Assembly (NCBI GenBank): GCA_009760855.2
Contig: WPIO01000088.1
Coordinates: 172,501 to 236,500, forward strand
DNA length: 64,000 bases
DNA from: Cristatella mucedo
Taxonomy: Eukaryota > Bryozoa > Phylactolaemata > Cristatellidae
Direction: 5' to 3'
This document shows positions 23,280 to 34,679 of the stretch, piece by piece; positions within the stretch are counted from its first letter, which is position 1; each line of letters opens with the position of its first letter. A model generated the notes under the pieces. It was not told where the DNA came from. It ran no database searches and was given only the letters and a program-made list of their open reading frames with translations. The position numbers and the translations under genes were made by a program.

Positions 23280-26200
23280 TAAACGTGCACGGCACGGCAG
23301 ACTTTAGAAAGACAAGCACTTGTACAGCCAGCCAGACACCACATGTTCAGCAATCCGTGGAAGGATCACACACACTGCTGGGGGTTGCCCATCAGGCTAA
23401 ACTCAAATAAACTCCGGTACTCGTCAAGGTCACGTGCGAGAAGGTCCGGCGAGCCGCCGGTCAAGTTGGCCTAGAAAGAGCGAAGGCAGAATGAACGGGG
23501 TTCGTTACAAGATTTACATTGTTGCATGCATTCACTCAACCTTGCACATACCGAGCGAAATTAACTCAAGCATGCATCAAAACACGAATAAACATACACA
23601 AACATGCATGCATGCAGACATTGTAAAAGACAGGTACATGATACGCAGCCTATTATTGGCTGGAAAATTGCTATCCCCTAGTTAATTACGAATCTCTTTA
23701 AAGATACAGTGCAGACCTATTTTTTTGGATGGCGCAGGCGGCTAACTATGTAAACTATGTTCGTTGCAAATATTCAAAACCAATAATGTTGAAAGAATTT
23801 CCGCCTGAATTAGTCACTAAAACTGAACTCCTTCTTCTACTTTCGCGCCTAGAGCTCGTCACGCGTGGCAGGAGGAAATCAAACTCGGCGCTCAAATTAA
23901 TGGCGGTGAGTTGCCAGAAAACACTCGCTACTCGAGCTTGCGGAGTTTCGGCGCAGTGGAACTCACACTGCGACCTGCTAGCGCCCGCACGTCCAGCGAG
24001 AAAACCAGAACCGAGGGATAGCGAGCTGACCTACAGACAGAATTAGTCTCATGCAGCCACACGAATATCACAAGTTCACGTTCTGCCAACTACAAAGCAA
24101 ATTGTCACAGATTCCTTGCAAGGCGTTACTCCACATGCATCGTATCGGTTATTGACGTAAAATAAAATATTTTTTACCGATGAGCGCTGTCTGTCAGCGC
24201 GGAAGATGAAGCTTGGAACAAGGCCAAAGTCGGACGAAAGTCTTCGTTGGTACGCGCGATTTCAGGTGACGAAAAGAGCGTATCTTAACTTCCCTGCGTA
24301 ATTTATTAAGTTAAAGGAACACAATAAGAATGACGGCTTATCGTCATGCAGAGCCGTACATTTCTGAGAAAAATCAACGCAACTATTTGGTCAATCATCT
24401 TGCAATTAAGCTCTTGCGACCGTTAATTTTCATGTGGATTAACTACAGTTTATAGTTACGTTGACATTGCGATGTGAGTGAGAATGGATATCCCAGCCTA
24501 TAGCAGCGCCGCGCCTAAATGCAGTTGCCTGCCCGCTCATAATGCTAAGCGCTAGCAATGACACTGGCCAATCGGAGCGCAGTGTTCCTCTAAGCCGCTG
24601 ACGACCGAAGCTCTGGTTAGCGCGCTAACGTCTGCGGAGCGCGAGTTGATTGTTAAACGCGATTTGAGTTCTGTTGCGTCCGAGTCGTTTACTGCTTAGC
24701 AATACCCACATAAACTCGCGCTTCACAACGGACGGATATTTTTGGCTGCTGATATTTGCGGCTCGGCCGGTTGCTTTGGCTCTCCGCGGCTGTATAGCAG
24801 CTGAGTGCGACGCAGAGGAGCTTGGGCGTCGAGCGATTGGCTGCATGACCTTGGTTGTCTAGATTGTGCCGCGAAGGCGTAGAGAGGCGGCAGTGGACGG
24901 AAGCGGACGCATTGCCGAGCAGACGGAGCTGTCTCGGCGGTGAGCTGTATCGAAGGGTGAGCGTGCGGCGTCGCTCGGGTAATCAATTGATCCTTGAAGA
25001 TATGAACTTGCTATCTGTTACCCGTAAACACGCGGACGGCGCGGTTTCGAGATATTAGCGTTCGCTGTGCGCTTATCGCCGGGCTCCACTTTTCTACTCG
25101 CATAACTACGACGAATACGTTCGCACGAGATCGCACTCTTCATAAACTCTTTCCCATACTTACTCATTGCCATTCACGCTGAGGGCGATCAGGAGGGATT
25201 CGCGGGTCGCGGCGCCTCGGAAACGGCCATCGTAACGACCACGTGACCGCGTAGTCGCGCGAAGCTCCAGCATCTGTCAATGATAAATCTTAGCTATGAG
25301 AGTGTAGGCTGTAGCTACCTGCGAAAATTACGCCAAATTATCTCCTTGTTCGGCCGTTCGTGCTGCCGTGCCGTCGCGGCGGTACTTCTGCTGAATTTCG
25401 CACCCAGGGATGCTGCGGGCGATCCTGTATTGCCCTCGTCAGTAGCTTCGCGATGAGTTGCCGTTGGCCAAAGAGCGTACAGCCTCTGAAAACTACCTTA
25501 AAAAAATCCTCTAAGCCCTGCGCTACAAAGACAGCTTTAAAAATCATGTTTATTTAACTTGAATATAAGCGAAAGCTGGCGAATACGTTGAACAGCCTGC
25601 TATTGGCTATTTATATTATTATCCTATTTATAGTATTTAGTTATACTATTTATAGTATTATGCTATTTATATTATTGGCCATAGCACTGCTATTGGCTAG
25701 TGTGTGCCCATAGCGGAAACTGACCTGGCGGCATTCGCGAGCGTATTCGCACAAACGACGCCATACAGCCGATCCTGCCGCTATATAAATGAGCCTGACG
25801 AATCAGCGAACCACAAGTCTTCATAATGTAAACGTACCATCAGTGACTGTCGCACGAATGTAATATCAAGCTTATCATAAAGGTAGATGCGAATGACAAA
25901 ATGTGCTTTATCGTGGAAAATTAATTTCACTCGGACAAGGCCAAAAGTGATATGGTACAAAAGCGAAAAAGGAAAACACTGACAGCAGCGAATCCAGAAG
26001 AAGATAGGAATGCTCAGCTCATGAAATAAACGCTCAGCTACAGCAGATGGCAACGAGAAGAGCAAGCAGTTGAGAAATCCACCAAAGCTTTGGCGCTGCC
26101 GGAACTTCGCGAAGAGTGTGTGATATTCTCATAGCTGTCTGAGCCGGCGACGGGCGACACCGCGGCGGCCAATCTCATCCGCGCTGCCCACGCTAATACG

Positions 26201-26325
26201 CTGCCGATATTTAAAAACAAAGAATTAATGTCCTCCACGCACGGCTTCGTACGCGTCGGCCGCGTCAAGGTACCGCTGCATATGCCGCTCGTCGCCACCC
26301 GCCCGTTGCCGTCGCCGGACGGACG
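23280..26325. other. No gene identified
   Basis: Mixed non-coding-like sequence. 24480-25060 is GC-richer and 25600-25690 has TATTTATATTATTGGC-like repeats. Short open frames on both strands carry no recognisable motifs. Confidence 0.4.
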
Positions 26326-26329
26326 GGCT

Positions 26330-26445
26330 ATCCCGCAGGCGATCGGCCCGACGCGTTTCCATTTGCAGCAAATGTAAAGCTACTAGATAGAGATTGAGTT
26401 CTGTGAGGGCGCTTTATCGAGTGCATTATTATTATTATTATTCCC
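26330..26445 (+). mobile_element. LINE family A tail fragment
   Basis: GCAGCAAATGTAAAGCTACT .. GAGGGCGCTTTATCGAGTGC followed by (ATT)n. It faces the next copy tail to tail. Confidence 0.75.
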
Positions 26446-26524
26446 CACTTTTCCATTTCTTTTTTCTTGCGATTTTCCTGCAATCGGGACGCACGGAACG
26501 CGAGTGCGGTGGGATCCGCGAGAG

Positions 26525-27018
26525 ACATAATTATAATAACAATAATGCACTTGATAAAGCGCCTTCAGAGAACTCAATCTCTATCTAGCCGCTTTATATT
26601 TGCTTCAAACGGAAACGCAATTGAATGGTGAGTAATATCATGCTTGATAAACAACATGAATAACATGGTTAGGGGTGACATGCACAGAGTCAGCATGCAA
26701 ATGTGGTTAGTGGCAGCATGCACAGTGTCAGCACGTTTAAGCACATCAAGGACGAATCACAGGGACCCACTAAATGCCGTCCTAAATAGGTGTGTTTTTA
26801 AGTTCTTTTTGAATGTGGTCAGGTCAGGGGATGTTCTGACGCAGGTCGGGAGGGAGTTCCAGGCTTTGGGAGCATACGAACTAAATGCACGGTCTCCAAA
26901 GGATTTAAGGTTTGTACGAGGTATTTCTAGACTGTTGGATTGCGAAAAGCGGGTGGTACGATACTTGGCCTGATGGGGGAGTATTTCGGAGAGATAGGCT
27001 TGAGCCATAGAATGAAGG
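26525..27018 (-). mobile_element. LINE family A, 5'-truncated copy
   Basis: The family 3' UTR plus the reverse transcriptase C-terminus (SFGDRAFSSYAPKAWNSLPT). The 5' boundary passes directly into an 18-bp minisatellite. Confidence 0.85.
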
Positions 27019-27019
27019 G

Positions 27020-27393
27020 ACCTAAAAGTGCCTAGGCGTAGGTTGATGCCTAGGCGTAGGTTGATGCCTAGGCGTAGGTTGATGCCTAGGCGTAGGTTGA
27101 TGCCTAGGCGTAGGTTGATTGGCGGATGGCTAGGCGTAGGTTGATGGCTAGGCGTAGGTTGATGCCTAGGTGTAGGTTGATGCCTAGGCGTAGGTTGATG
27201 GCTAGGCGTAGGTAGATGCCTAGGCGTAGGTTGATGCCAAGGCGTAGGTTGATGCATAGGCGTAGACTGATGCCTAGGTGTAGGTTGATGCCTAGGCGGA
27301 GGTTGATGCTTAGGCGTAGGTTGATGCCTAGGCGTATCTTGATTGGCAGGATTGCCGGTGCCGGCACCGCCGATCCTGCCAATCAACCTACGC
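27020..27393. repeat. 18-bp minisatellite ending in a palindrome
   Basis: About 17 copies of GCCTAGGCGTAGGTTGAT up to about 27350. It then ends in an imperfect palindrome (27332-27393, centre GGTGCC/GGCACC) whose right arm contains an inverted copy of the unit. Confidence 0.9.
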
Positions 27394-27839
27394 GGAACCC
27401 CGTGCCATATGCTATTCTAGGAGGAGTGCCCGTGGCGTTGAATCCTCCCCCAACAACGCCTCGAGCCTCAATCGTCCTTCGCCGCGTCCGGCCGTCCAGT
27501 CGCTGATGAAATGCAAAAAAAAGGCACGTCGCTTGCTTGCATGTAGCACACGTGTGTCTATTCATTTTGCAAGGTGAGCAGATTCCATCGTTGGGATGCT
27601 CTAGTTAACTTACCATGGGTTACAGTCATTGTTTACTTACATTGAGGTGCTCTAGTTAACTTAGTGAGACGAAGATGTTTATCGCGACCTAAACGTAGCA
27701 CAAATTGCCTGATTTTCTGTTACTTTCAGCCAAGTTGCATAAAATTCATCTGGATCTCTGAGAAAAGAGGCGAATGCGGGGAGTAATGCGAATTTGAGAG
27801 AGAAGCCAGCGCACAAAGAGGGACAGACAACTACTAATC

Positions 27840-27928
27840 CTCACTCAGGTAGATAGAGAGAGTGCGAAAGAGAGAGAGAGCATAGTTAGAGCGAGAGAGA
27901 GAGAGAGAGAGCAAGAGAGAGAGAGAGA

Positions 27929-28000
<72 letters not shown>
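27840..28000. repeat. (GA)n microsatellite
   Basis: About 150 bp of GA repeats with occasional GC and GG interruptions. Confidence 0.95.
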
Positions 28001-28004
28001 GATG

Positions 28005-30245
28005 GAGAGCTGCTGCCACTACTATGCCAACCAATCGACCATTGCCCACCGGATGCCCAGGCAGCCGGATACGCGCTAGCCTACTCTATAAAAGAGCAAT
28101 AAATTATTAGCAATGCAACGTCGTAAAGACTCTTATCTTAGGGTAGCAGCTCATTTATAGCTAATAATGTATAGCTATTTGTAGGGTGGGCCTCTAAATT
28201 ACTAAATTCTGAAACGAAACCAAATTCCTAAAAAATACTCAAACAGCAACGTGGAGCCAGAAGGTTTCTTTGCAGGACACTGGCAGCCGCTGAGGCTGCG
28301 AATGCACTATACAAAAATCGTCTGCGTAACACCCGCATTGTCTTTGCGGCTTTGTGGAGTTACAGACGGAGGTGCATGCATTACTGACCAGGGCAGGCTC
28401 ACGTCCGACGCACCGGATGACGGACGCGGCTGACAAACACGTTAATCGAGCCGGTCCGTTGGCTCTTACGGGCCGACATTTTGGCCGTACGCTTGGCCGA
28501 AAGTCTCTTCGAGCCTGACATTCTCCAAGCGGCAGGTACGCGATACCAGGCGGAACACCGAAGCGGGCTCAAAGACGTTTATTCACACGGACGCCGCAGC
28601 GGGGGGCCAGTACGCGACTGCCCTGCCCGGCGTCCTCGAACTGACTCTTGGGCCTGTGCCGTCCGTTACTCACATATACCACTGCCATAAATCGCAACAG
28701 CCCATAATCCAACAACGGTATCATAATCTCATAATAACCACATCTCTCACGAAGTTGCAGACCAAAGCGTCTGTAAAACCAGTGCACGTTCCAAATAGCC
28801 CTCGTGCAGACGGAGCAGCGGCGGCAGAAATATTGCCGAAAATGTTTGAAAGAAAGTATTAGGTTCTTTCCGAAAATCCTTTTCGTCTGCTTTGCTGGCT
28901 GCACAGCCGGCGATCGGATGCTTTTCGTGTGTCTTACTAAAGGTTCCTCGGTATGAATTCTATACTTTGTGCATGTCATCTGCATTCTTTAATCGATAGT
29001 TTATCGAGACCAATGAAAAGTACTTGCACGTACGTGAGCTTTTACGCAGCTACAATCTCTCGAGGCCACTATTAAACGGCCGTACATCCATGAGTCAGTT
29101 AGGGCGTGGCGGATCGTCGCCAGGAATGCGACTCGGGAAAACGCTCAGGAAAGTCTGCTCGCGAGTCTTAGCGAGCGACTCGAGAGCTGCGATTCTCGCG
29201 CGATTCTCGCGTTCTCATCAAGATTGTTCGCGATTCGCCGCGCTCCTCTGAACGAAGCGCTTTCCTGCGGCTGGCCAAGAAGCGACGCCGGCTGAGGCAC
29301 GGATGCCGCAGCCGACGTTGCCCGCTGGAATGCGCTTCGCGAAGAAGCCAGGACTGAACAGCCTCTCTTTGAAATTCTCTTTGCTGCACCTTCGCTCTCG
29401 ATCGAGCGACAGCCACGGTCGATCCGTCGAAAGCTCGTGAAAAGACGCTCAAAGTTCCGGGTAATTTCCGCGATCGCGGCACTTAGTGCTATTGGCGGCT
29501 CTGGGTCGTCTGGAGGCAAAACTGTACCCCAGTCGGAGGTTGTCGCTTACTTAACGGAAAATACTCAGGAAAATTTAATAAAATACTCACGAAATACTCA
29601 TCCGGCTGAGCAACCTAGCTAATTGAAGGTATTGATGCACTATGAGCTTCGCATCGGCAGCACAAAGCCACTCTACAACGCGGAGGACAGTAGCAAGTCA
29701 GCCTGACGGCTACCGTTACCGTACCGTATCTCGGGCACACTGCCCCGCCCACATTTCCTCCAGCAGTAGAATGCTACAACGCCTTCACTCCCGCTAGCAA
29801 CGGAATGCAGCACCATCTCACTTCCTTTTTTTTGGAATGCAGGGTGGTGGAGGGCACCTAGCCAATCTAATCTCAGTGGCCGCCGGGCAAGTTGGAAATG
29901 CCGTCCGGCGAATAATAATTTTTACCAAAATCCGCAAAGACACAGGGTGTCATCCACTAAGTGGGTATCAAGCTGCGTTTATACGGCAGACTTTCCTACG
30001 CGGCACCCGCCGACTTTCCTCCTAATTGGGACGTTTACTCAACATATTTAGTCCCGCCCTCGACCGATTTTACGGCCGACTTAGTCCCGCCCACAGCCCG
30101 TGCCTCAATCCCGGGGGTCGGTGTGACAAAGGAGGGTTCAGCAGAAAGACGCCAAGCCAACACCCACAGAAGTTCACCACTGCAGTAATCATTGTAAAGT
30201 AGTATGAGAACAGTGTAAGTAAATAGGTAGCATTTATCTTTTTCA
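28005..30245. other. No gene identified; short LINE family B fragment at about 28340-28380
   Basis: CTTTGTGGAGTTACAGACGG at about 28350 is the reverse complement of the family B 3' UTR. 29150-29520 is CpG-rich with GATTCTCGCG repeats. No protein motif was recognised. Confidence 0.4.
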
Positions 30246-30620
30246 AGCCGCTACGGGTGTGCGGATGTGTAGGATACGCACGGGATATTCTATGTTGAAA
30301 AGGCTTAAGCACTGGTTACAACGCATAAGCATTCCATATTCAGGGACTTTGTCTGACCGTCTGAACATATATTCGAGACTATGTCAGCCATTTTTATTTT
30401 GGAAGGTCGGCTGTGTAAACGCAGCTTCACGTTGCCAAGTCGTCCCTACAGGGATCGCCTTGCGCTGCGGTTACGTTCGCATATATATGAAGTACGTGTA
30501 TATATATGTATATATATATATATTTTTTATGTATGGCGTTCGTATATGTATAAATATCAATGACTCACTACTCTCGAGTCACATCGAGGCTCCTTGCGTC
30601 ATCTGCCGCGAGCCTCGCTC

Positions 30621-32608
30621 TTAGAGAACGATAATTTCGGAGGGCGAATGCCGTCTCGGCGGCGAATGCCGTCTCGCGGGCAGCGGAGTCCGGCCTACGG
30701 ACTGCCACAGCGACACCATGTCGATGTCTCCCTCGCTGTAGTGACCAGACCTCTGCACGCTCGCTGCAACGACGTGAGGTCAAAATCGCCGCACGTCAGC
30801 TCCAGCCAGCCGCCGCCGCCGAAAAAATCGCTCGCTTGGGCGGGCGCGCGTGCTGCCGGCGGTCGGCGCTGCGGCGCTCGAAAGCACCTGCGTATCGCCG
30901 CTGCGGCGGCAGCTGCGCGGGCGGCGCGCACAGCGGCGGCCACTCACGCATCCGCTCCTCGATCCGGTAACGGCGCACCTTGGGGAACACCAAGCAGACG
31001 ATGACCATAACGATGCACAGCGTCAGGACGGCGACGAGGACGCCGGCTACAATGCGATTCGGCCGCGCTGTGTCGGCTCGCCTCGCACTTCCGATCGCAC
31101 CCGCGGCGCCGCCTGCCGAAAGCGCGCTCGCAGCGCCTGCGTATTCTAGGGCGGGCCCCGATAGGAGCACCACGTTGCGTCAGAAAAGGGTTGTGCAGGT
31201 ATCCAATAACGCGGTCATTCGCCGTAGCGCGTTTGCTTCCGCAGCAGCGCCTATCGCCGCCGCGGCAGCGGGAAGGTGTCGTCGTCGCTATTAGGCGACG
31301 ACGACACCTAAAGGCCAGCGCGCTACCCCACTTACTCGCTATCCTCCACGGCCGTGCGGGTTCGACTGCAATGACAAACGACGACGCGTCAGCACGTGGT
31401 ATCGTCGCGAAGTACAAGCGCGCCGCCGGAGCTGCAGCACGCGCTCGCTCCCACGCTCTTGCAGAGCCCCTCCCCCCACCCACCGAGGAGCGGGTGCGCA
31501 CGGGCGCGCGCGCCCGCTCCGATCGAGCCGGCCGCGTGCTCAAGCCACCGCCATCTTTCCCTCACCAGCCGCCCAGGCAGCAAGAGGCAAGGATCGCGCG
31601 CGAGGGAGAGAGAGAGCGCAGATGTTACGGCATCGCTACAGGCGCGAGCGGAGCGATCGCTCACCACGATTGTGGTGGACGCCAGCGTCCGGTCTGACGG
31701 TTGCCGCCACCGAGCTGGCAACGACGCCTGCTGACGTGGTGCGAGCAGAGGCGGAAGCGCCCGCAAGCGTCTTCCGGTCAGGGCGAATGATCGCATCGAG
31801 CGAACCGTTGACGGCGAGGCTCGACTTGTCCGACCTGTAACGGAGTGATCGGCGATCGGAGTGATCGGCGATCGGAGTGATCGGCGATCGGAGTGATCGG
31901 CGATCGGAGTGATCGGCGATCGGAGTGATCGGCGATCGGAGTGATCGGCGATCGGAGTGATCGGCGATCGGAGTGATCGGCGATCGGAGTGATCGGCGAT
32001 CGGAGTGATCGGCGATCGGAGTGATCGGCGATCGGAGTGATCGGCGATCGGAGTGATCGGCGGCATCGCCGGCGGCAGCGGCCGCGGAGGCAGCAGCGAG
32101 TACCGCCAGTCCCTACAGCCGCAGCGGCAGCAACCAGGGGCGTCGGCGATTCGCATTCAAAGCTGTGAGTCGGCCTCGCTTACCTCGCCGCGTCTCTCAG
32201 CGACGTGGTGCTGCCACCAGCATTAGCGCCACCGACAGTGGTCAAGGCCGGAGGGCCGACGGTTGCGACCGTGACAGTGACGCTGGCAGGCAGGTTGACG
32301 CCGACGGTTGCGACCGTGACAGTGACGCTGGCAGGCAGGTCGACGCCGACGGTTGCGACCGTGACAGTGACGCTGGCAGGCAGGTCGACGCCGACGGTTG
32401 CGACCTTGACATTGACGCTGGCAGGCAGGTCGACACCGACTGTACCGACCGCAGTGACGTTGGCCGGCAGGTCGACGCCGACTGTACCGACCGCAGTGAC
32501 GTTGGCAGGCAGGTCGACGCCGACCTGCGGCGACAGGGCGTTGCCTGGCAGCGAGAGGAAAATTATAAGCAGCGCGACGGCACCCGCCATCTTAGCGCAT
32601 TTATCCAT
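30621..32608 (-). CDS. Paralogous receptor-like gene lacking the CRD exon (gene B)
   Basis: Block-duplicated relative of gene C. The signal-peptide exon (start 32608, MDKCAKMAGAVALLII) reads without interruption into stalk repeats (GVDLPANVTAVGTV and related units with NVT sequons) up to about 32184. The membrane exon is 31112-30948 (core RIVAGVLVAVLTLCIVMVIV) and the tail exon 30763-30621 (ends SPSEIIVL). I find no cysteine-rich exon between signal and stalk; the junction NALSPQ-VGVDLPA replaces the whole CRD region of gene C. Membrane and tail exons keep the gene C phases, and the tail has the same length (46 aa plus stop). The stalk donor near 32184 (gtaagc) leaves phase 2 while the membrane exon needs phase 1, so either another exon intervenes (candidates 31730-31665 and 31365-31336, both conserved in gene C), a weaker donor is used, or the copy is damaged. 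It could be a CRD-less membrane protein or a decaying paralogue. Confidence 0.5.
31665..31730 (-). other. Candidate small stalk exon of gene B
   Basis: A 66-nt segment between ACGTCAG and GTG/gtgagc, aligned with a 63-nt segment at 40767-40829 in gene C. The 3-nt length difference keeps frame. In phase 1 both read a short hydrophilic piece containing VAATV-x-PDAGVH. Length and frame conservation favour an exon, but the acceptor is weak and other phases are also open. Confidence 0.3.
31840..32065. repeat. 16-bp minisatellite, proposed gene B intron
   Basis: About 14 near-perfect copies of GATCGGAGTGATCGGC. It is absent from the corresponding gene C interval (about 40920-41040), so it expanded after the duplication. 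An open frame reads through it on the minus strand, but the unit has no match in gene C and is taken as intronic. Confidence 0.9.
32236..32530 (-). repeat. Stalk repeats of gene B
   Basis: Tandem units of 42-60 bp sharing a GCAGGTCGACGCCGAC core on the plus strand, reading GVDLPANVTAVGTV and GVDLPASVTVTVATV on the minus strand. They correspond to the 42-bp units of gene C without the 27-bp expansion. Confidence 0.85.
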
Positions 32609-32665
32609 GTAGGACAAGGCGGCTACCGGCGGACTGTCCATTGGACGTGTAAGCTCGCCGGAGTC

Positions 32666-32676
32666 CATATATACAT
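32666..32676 (-). promoter_or_regulatory. TATA box of gene B
   Basis: TATGTATATATGG on the minus strand about 60 nt upstream of the ATG at 32608, in a context homologous to the gene C promoter. In-frame ATGs at 32641 and 32692 would lie at or above the expected start of transcription and are disfavoured. Confidence 0.55.
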
Positions 32677-32794
32677 ATTCGAGATTCCGCACTCAGTAAC
32701 GGGTTTTGTTGTGCGTCGACGCATTGTCGGTTTGTTGAGACGTCATAGAAAGCGCAGTTGACGCAGTACAATCCGCCGCCGTAGAGTGTGTAGC

Positions 32795-32970
32795 GCGATG
32801 GCGCTCTCGCGTAGTGATACGCCGTCGGCAATTGCGTTTGGAATCGTCCAGGTCGTGGGTTCAAGCCCTGCCGAGCTTGATCTTGTAGCGTTCACTGCAA
32901 GGAGCGATAGCAGCCAATAGAGCCATCCCGCAGCAATAAAAATGGAGCTGCTGAATCAGCCTTGATCGTT
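32795..32970 (+). mobile_element. tRNA-derived SINE in duplicated block (copy 1)
   Basis: GATGGCGCTCTCGCGTAGTG (box A-like) and CAGGTCGTGGGTTCAAGCCC (box B), then GGAGCGATAGCAGCCAATAG. The identical context at about 43800-43975 shows insertion before the duplication. Confidence 0.75.
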
Positions 32971-32984
32971 AATAATAATGATAA

Positions 32985-33345
32985 GACAAAAATAATAACA
33001 ATAATACACTTGATATAGTGCTCTCGGTGAACTCAACTCATTCTAGGCACTTTGCATTTACAAAAGGAAGCACGATCAAATGGCTAGTGTTAGCATGCTC
33101 AATGACAGCGAGCATGACATGGTTAGGCGTGACGTGCACAGGGTCAGCATGCAAATATGGTGGTTAGTGGCAGCAACACAGTGTCAGCATGCATAAGTAC
33201 GCAATGGACGAATCACATTGACCCACTAAATGCTGTGATGAGTAAATGAGTTTTTAATTTCTTTTTAAATGTGGTTTAGTCAGGGGATGTCGTGACGCAA
33301 GTCGGAAGTGAGTTCCAGGCTTTGGGAGCATACCTTTAATCGCGA
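32985..33345 (-). mobile_element. LINE family A 3' fragment (duplicated block, copy 1)
   Basis: AATACACTTGATATAGTGCT, CATGGTTAGGCGTGACGTGC and CGGAAGTGAGTTCCAGGCTT. The same fragment with the same breakpoints is at 43990-44345. Confidence 0.8.
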
Positions 33346-34213
33346 CAGTTCCGGTCGAACGGAAAACTGCATGCAGCACGCGTAGCTCACTCGCGGCAAA
33401 TGCTCCAGCGCGACACGCGGAGGAACGAGACCGCCGCCCCCGCCTGAGGGCCTACGAGAGGATTCCTAATGTGCTTCGTGGGGGTTATGAAACAAACTAA
33501 ACTAACGAGAGTCGACAACCGGTCAGCCTTTTTGGTTTATTCTCGAATTCATCAACGGCCGAATTTCATTTTTCCTCTCGTTTATTAGTTTAGCTTCTCA
33601 TAGGGTGCTATACAAACAAATAAATGTATAAAGCCGCAGAGCGCATGGACGCGGCGAAAAACTGAGACGAACACGCAGCTATGCCGTCAACCTGATCCAT
33701 TTCGCGCTCACCTTCCCGTCGTATGAGAGAGAAGGAGAGAAAGAGAAAAAAAGAGCAGGAGAGAAGGAGAGAAAGAGAGTAAGGAGCAGGAGCAGCTCAC
33801 CGGAGACGAGACGGGACAAAGATAGATGACGAGCCAGCTTCACTACCAGTTGATCCTACCGTCAACTGCTCGCAAGAGCCAGACTGCCGAGCGGAACTCA
33901 TTCAGCGGCCGCAGCTATCCGGCTGCAATACCAGTGAAGGAAGCGGGTATGGGACCGCCTCCGACACGGTGGCCGCAACAGCCGAAGAGCGCAAAAGAAA
34001 AATGCGCAGCGGCAGCAGCCGGAGACGAAGGACGGGCAGCATGTGACGGCTTCCAGCGGCGAGGTGATAATAGCCACAAGATACAAGACACAAGATACAG
34101 TAGATACAAGATACAGTAGATACAAAGCGCAGGCGGTCTAAGCGAGCGACTTTCAGCGGCGAAGCGAAGCAGCGAGAGCGTCGTAGCGGCGGAGAGCGTC
34201 TCGGTGGCAAAGA

Positions 34214-34262
34214 GTGCCCGAGAGAGAGAGAGACAGACAGACAGAGACAGAGAGAGACAGAC

Positions 34263-34305
<43 letters not shown>

Positions 34306-34326
34306 CAGAGAGAGACAGACAGAGAC

Positions 34327-34419
<93 letters not shown>

Positions 34420-34528
34420 GACAGAGAGAAAGAGAGAGACAGAGGGACACTGAGACACAGAGAGAGACAGAGAGACGGAGAGAGACAGAGACACAGAGAG
34501 AAACAGACAGAGGGACACAGAGAGAAAC

Positions 34529-34603
<75 letters not shown>

Positions 34604-34672
34604 GAGACAGACAGACAGAGAGACACAGAGAGAAACAGAGAGACGGAGAGAGAGAGAGAGAGAGAGAGCGAC
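34214..34672. repeat. GA/GACA compound microsatellite
   Basis: About 460 bp of GAGAGA and GACAGACA arrays. Ser/Leu or Arg/Glu frames through it are compositional. Confidence 0.95.
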
Positions 34673-34679
34673 TTCTCCG

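Larger units (their letters stand above)
30250..33780. repeat. Segmental duplication, copy 1 (contains gene B)
   Basis: Collinear with 38890-46100. It shares the sequence before the gene (TTACAACG..CATTCC.A.ATTCAGG), tail and membrane exons, signal peptide, TATA box, a SINE (about 32795-32970), a LINE 3' fragment (32985-33345) and the flank ending in a GAGAGAAGGAGAG tract. Confidence 0.85.

Noticed and set aside
30980-31700. Plus-strand open frames opposite gene B and gene C membrane exons
   Set aside because: Shadows of the minus-strand exons; the frame is not conserved between the two blocks.
31389-32156. 255-codon minus-strand frame through the 16-bp minisatellite as a gene B exon
   Set aside because: The repeat is missing in gene C and the surrounding frame is not conserved.
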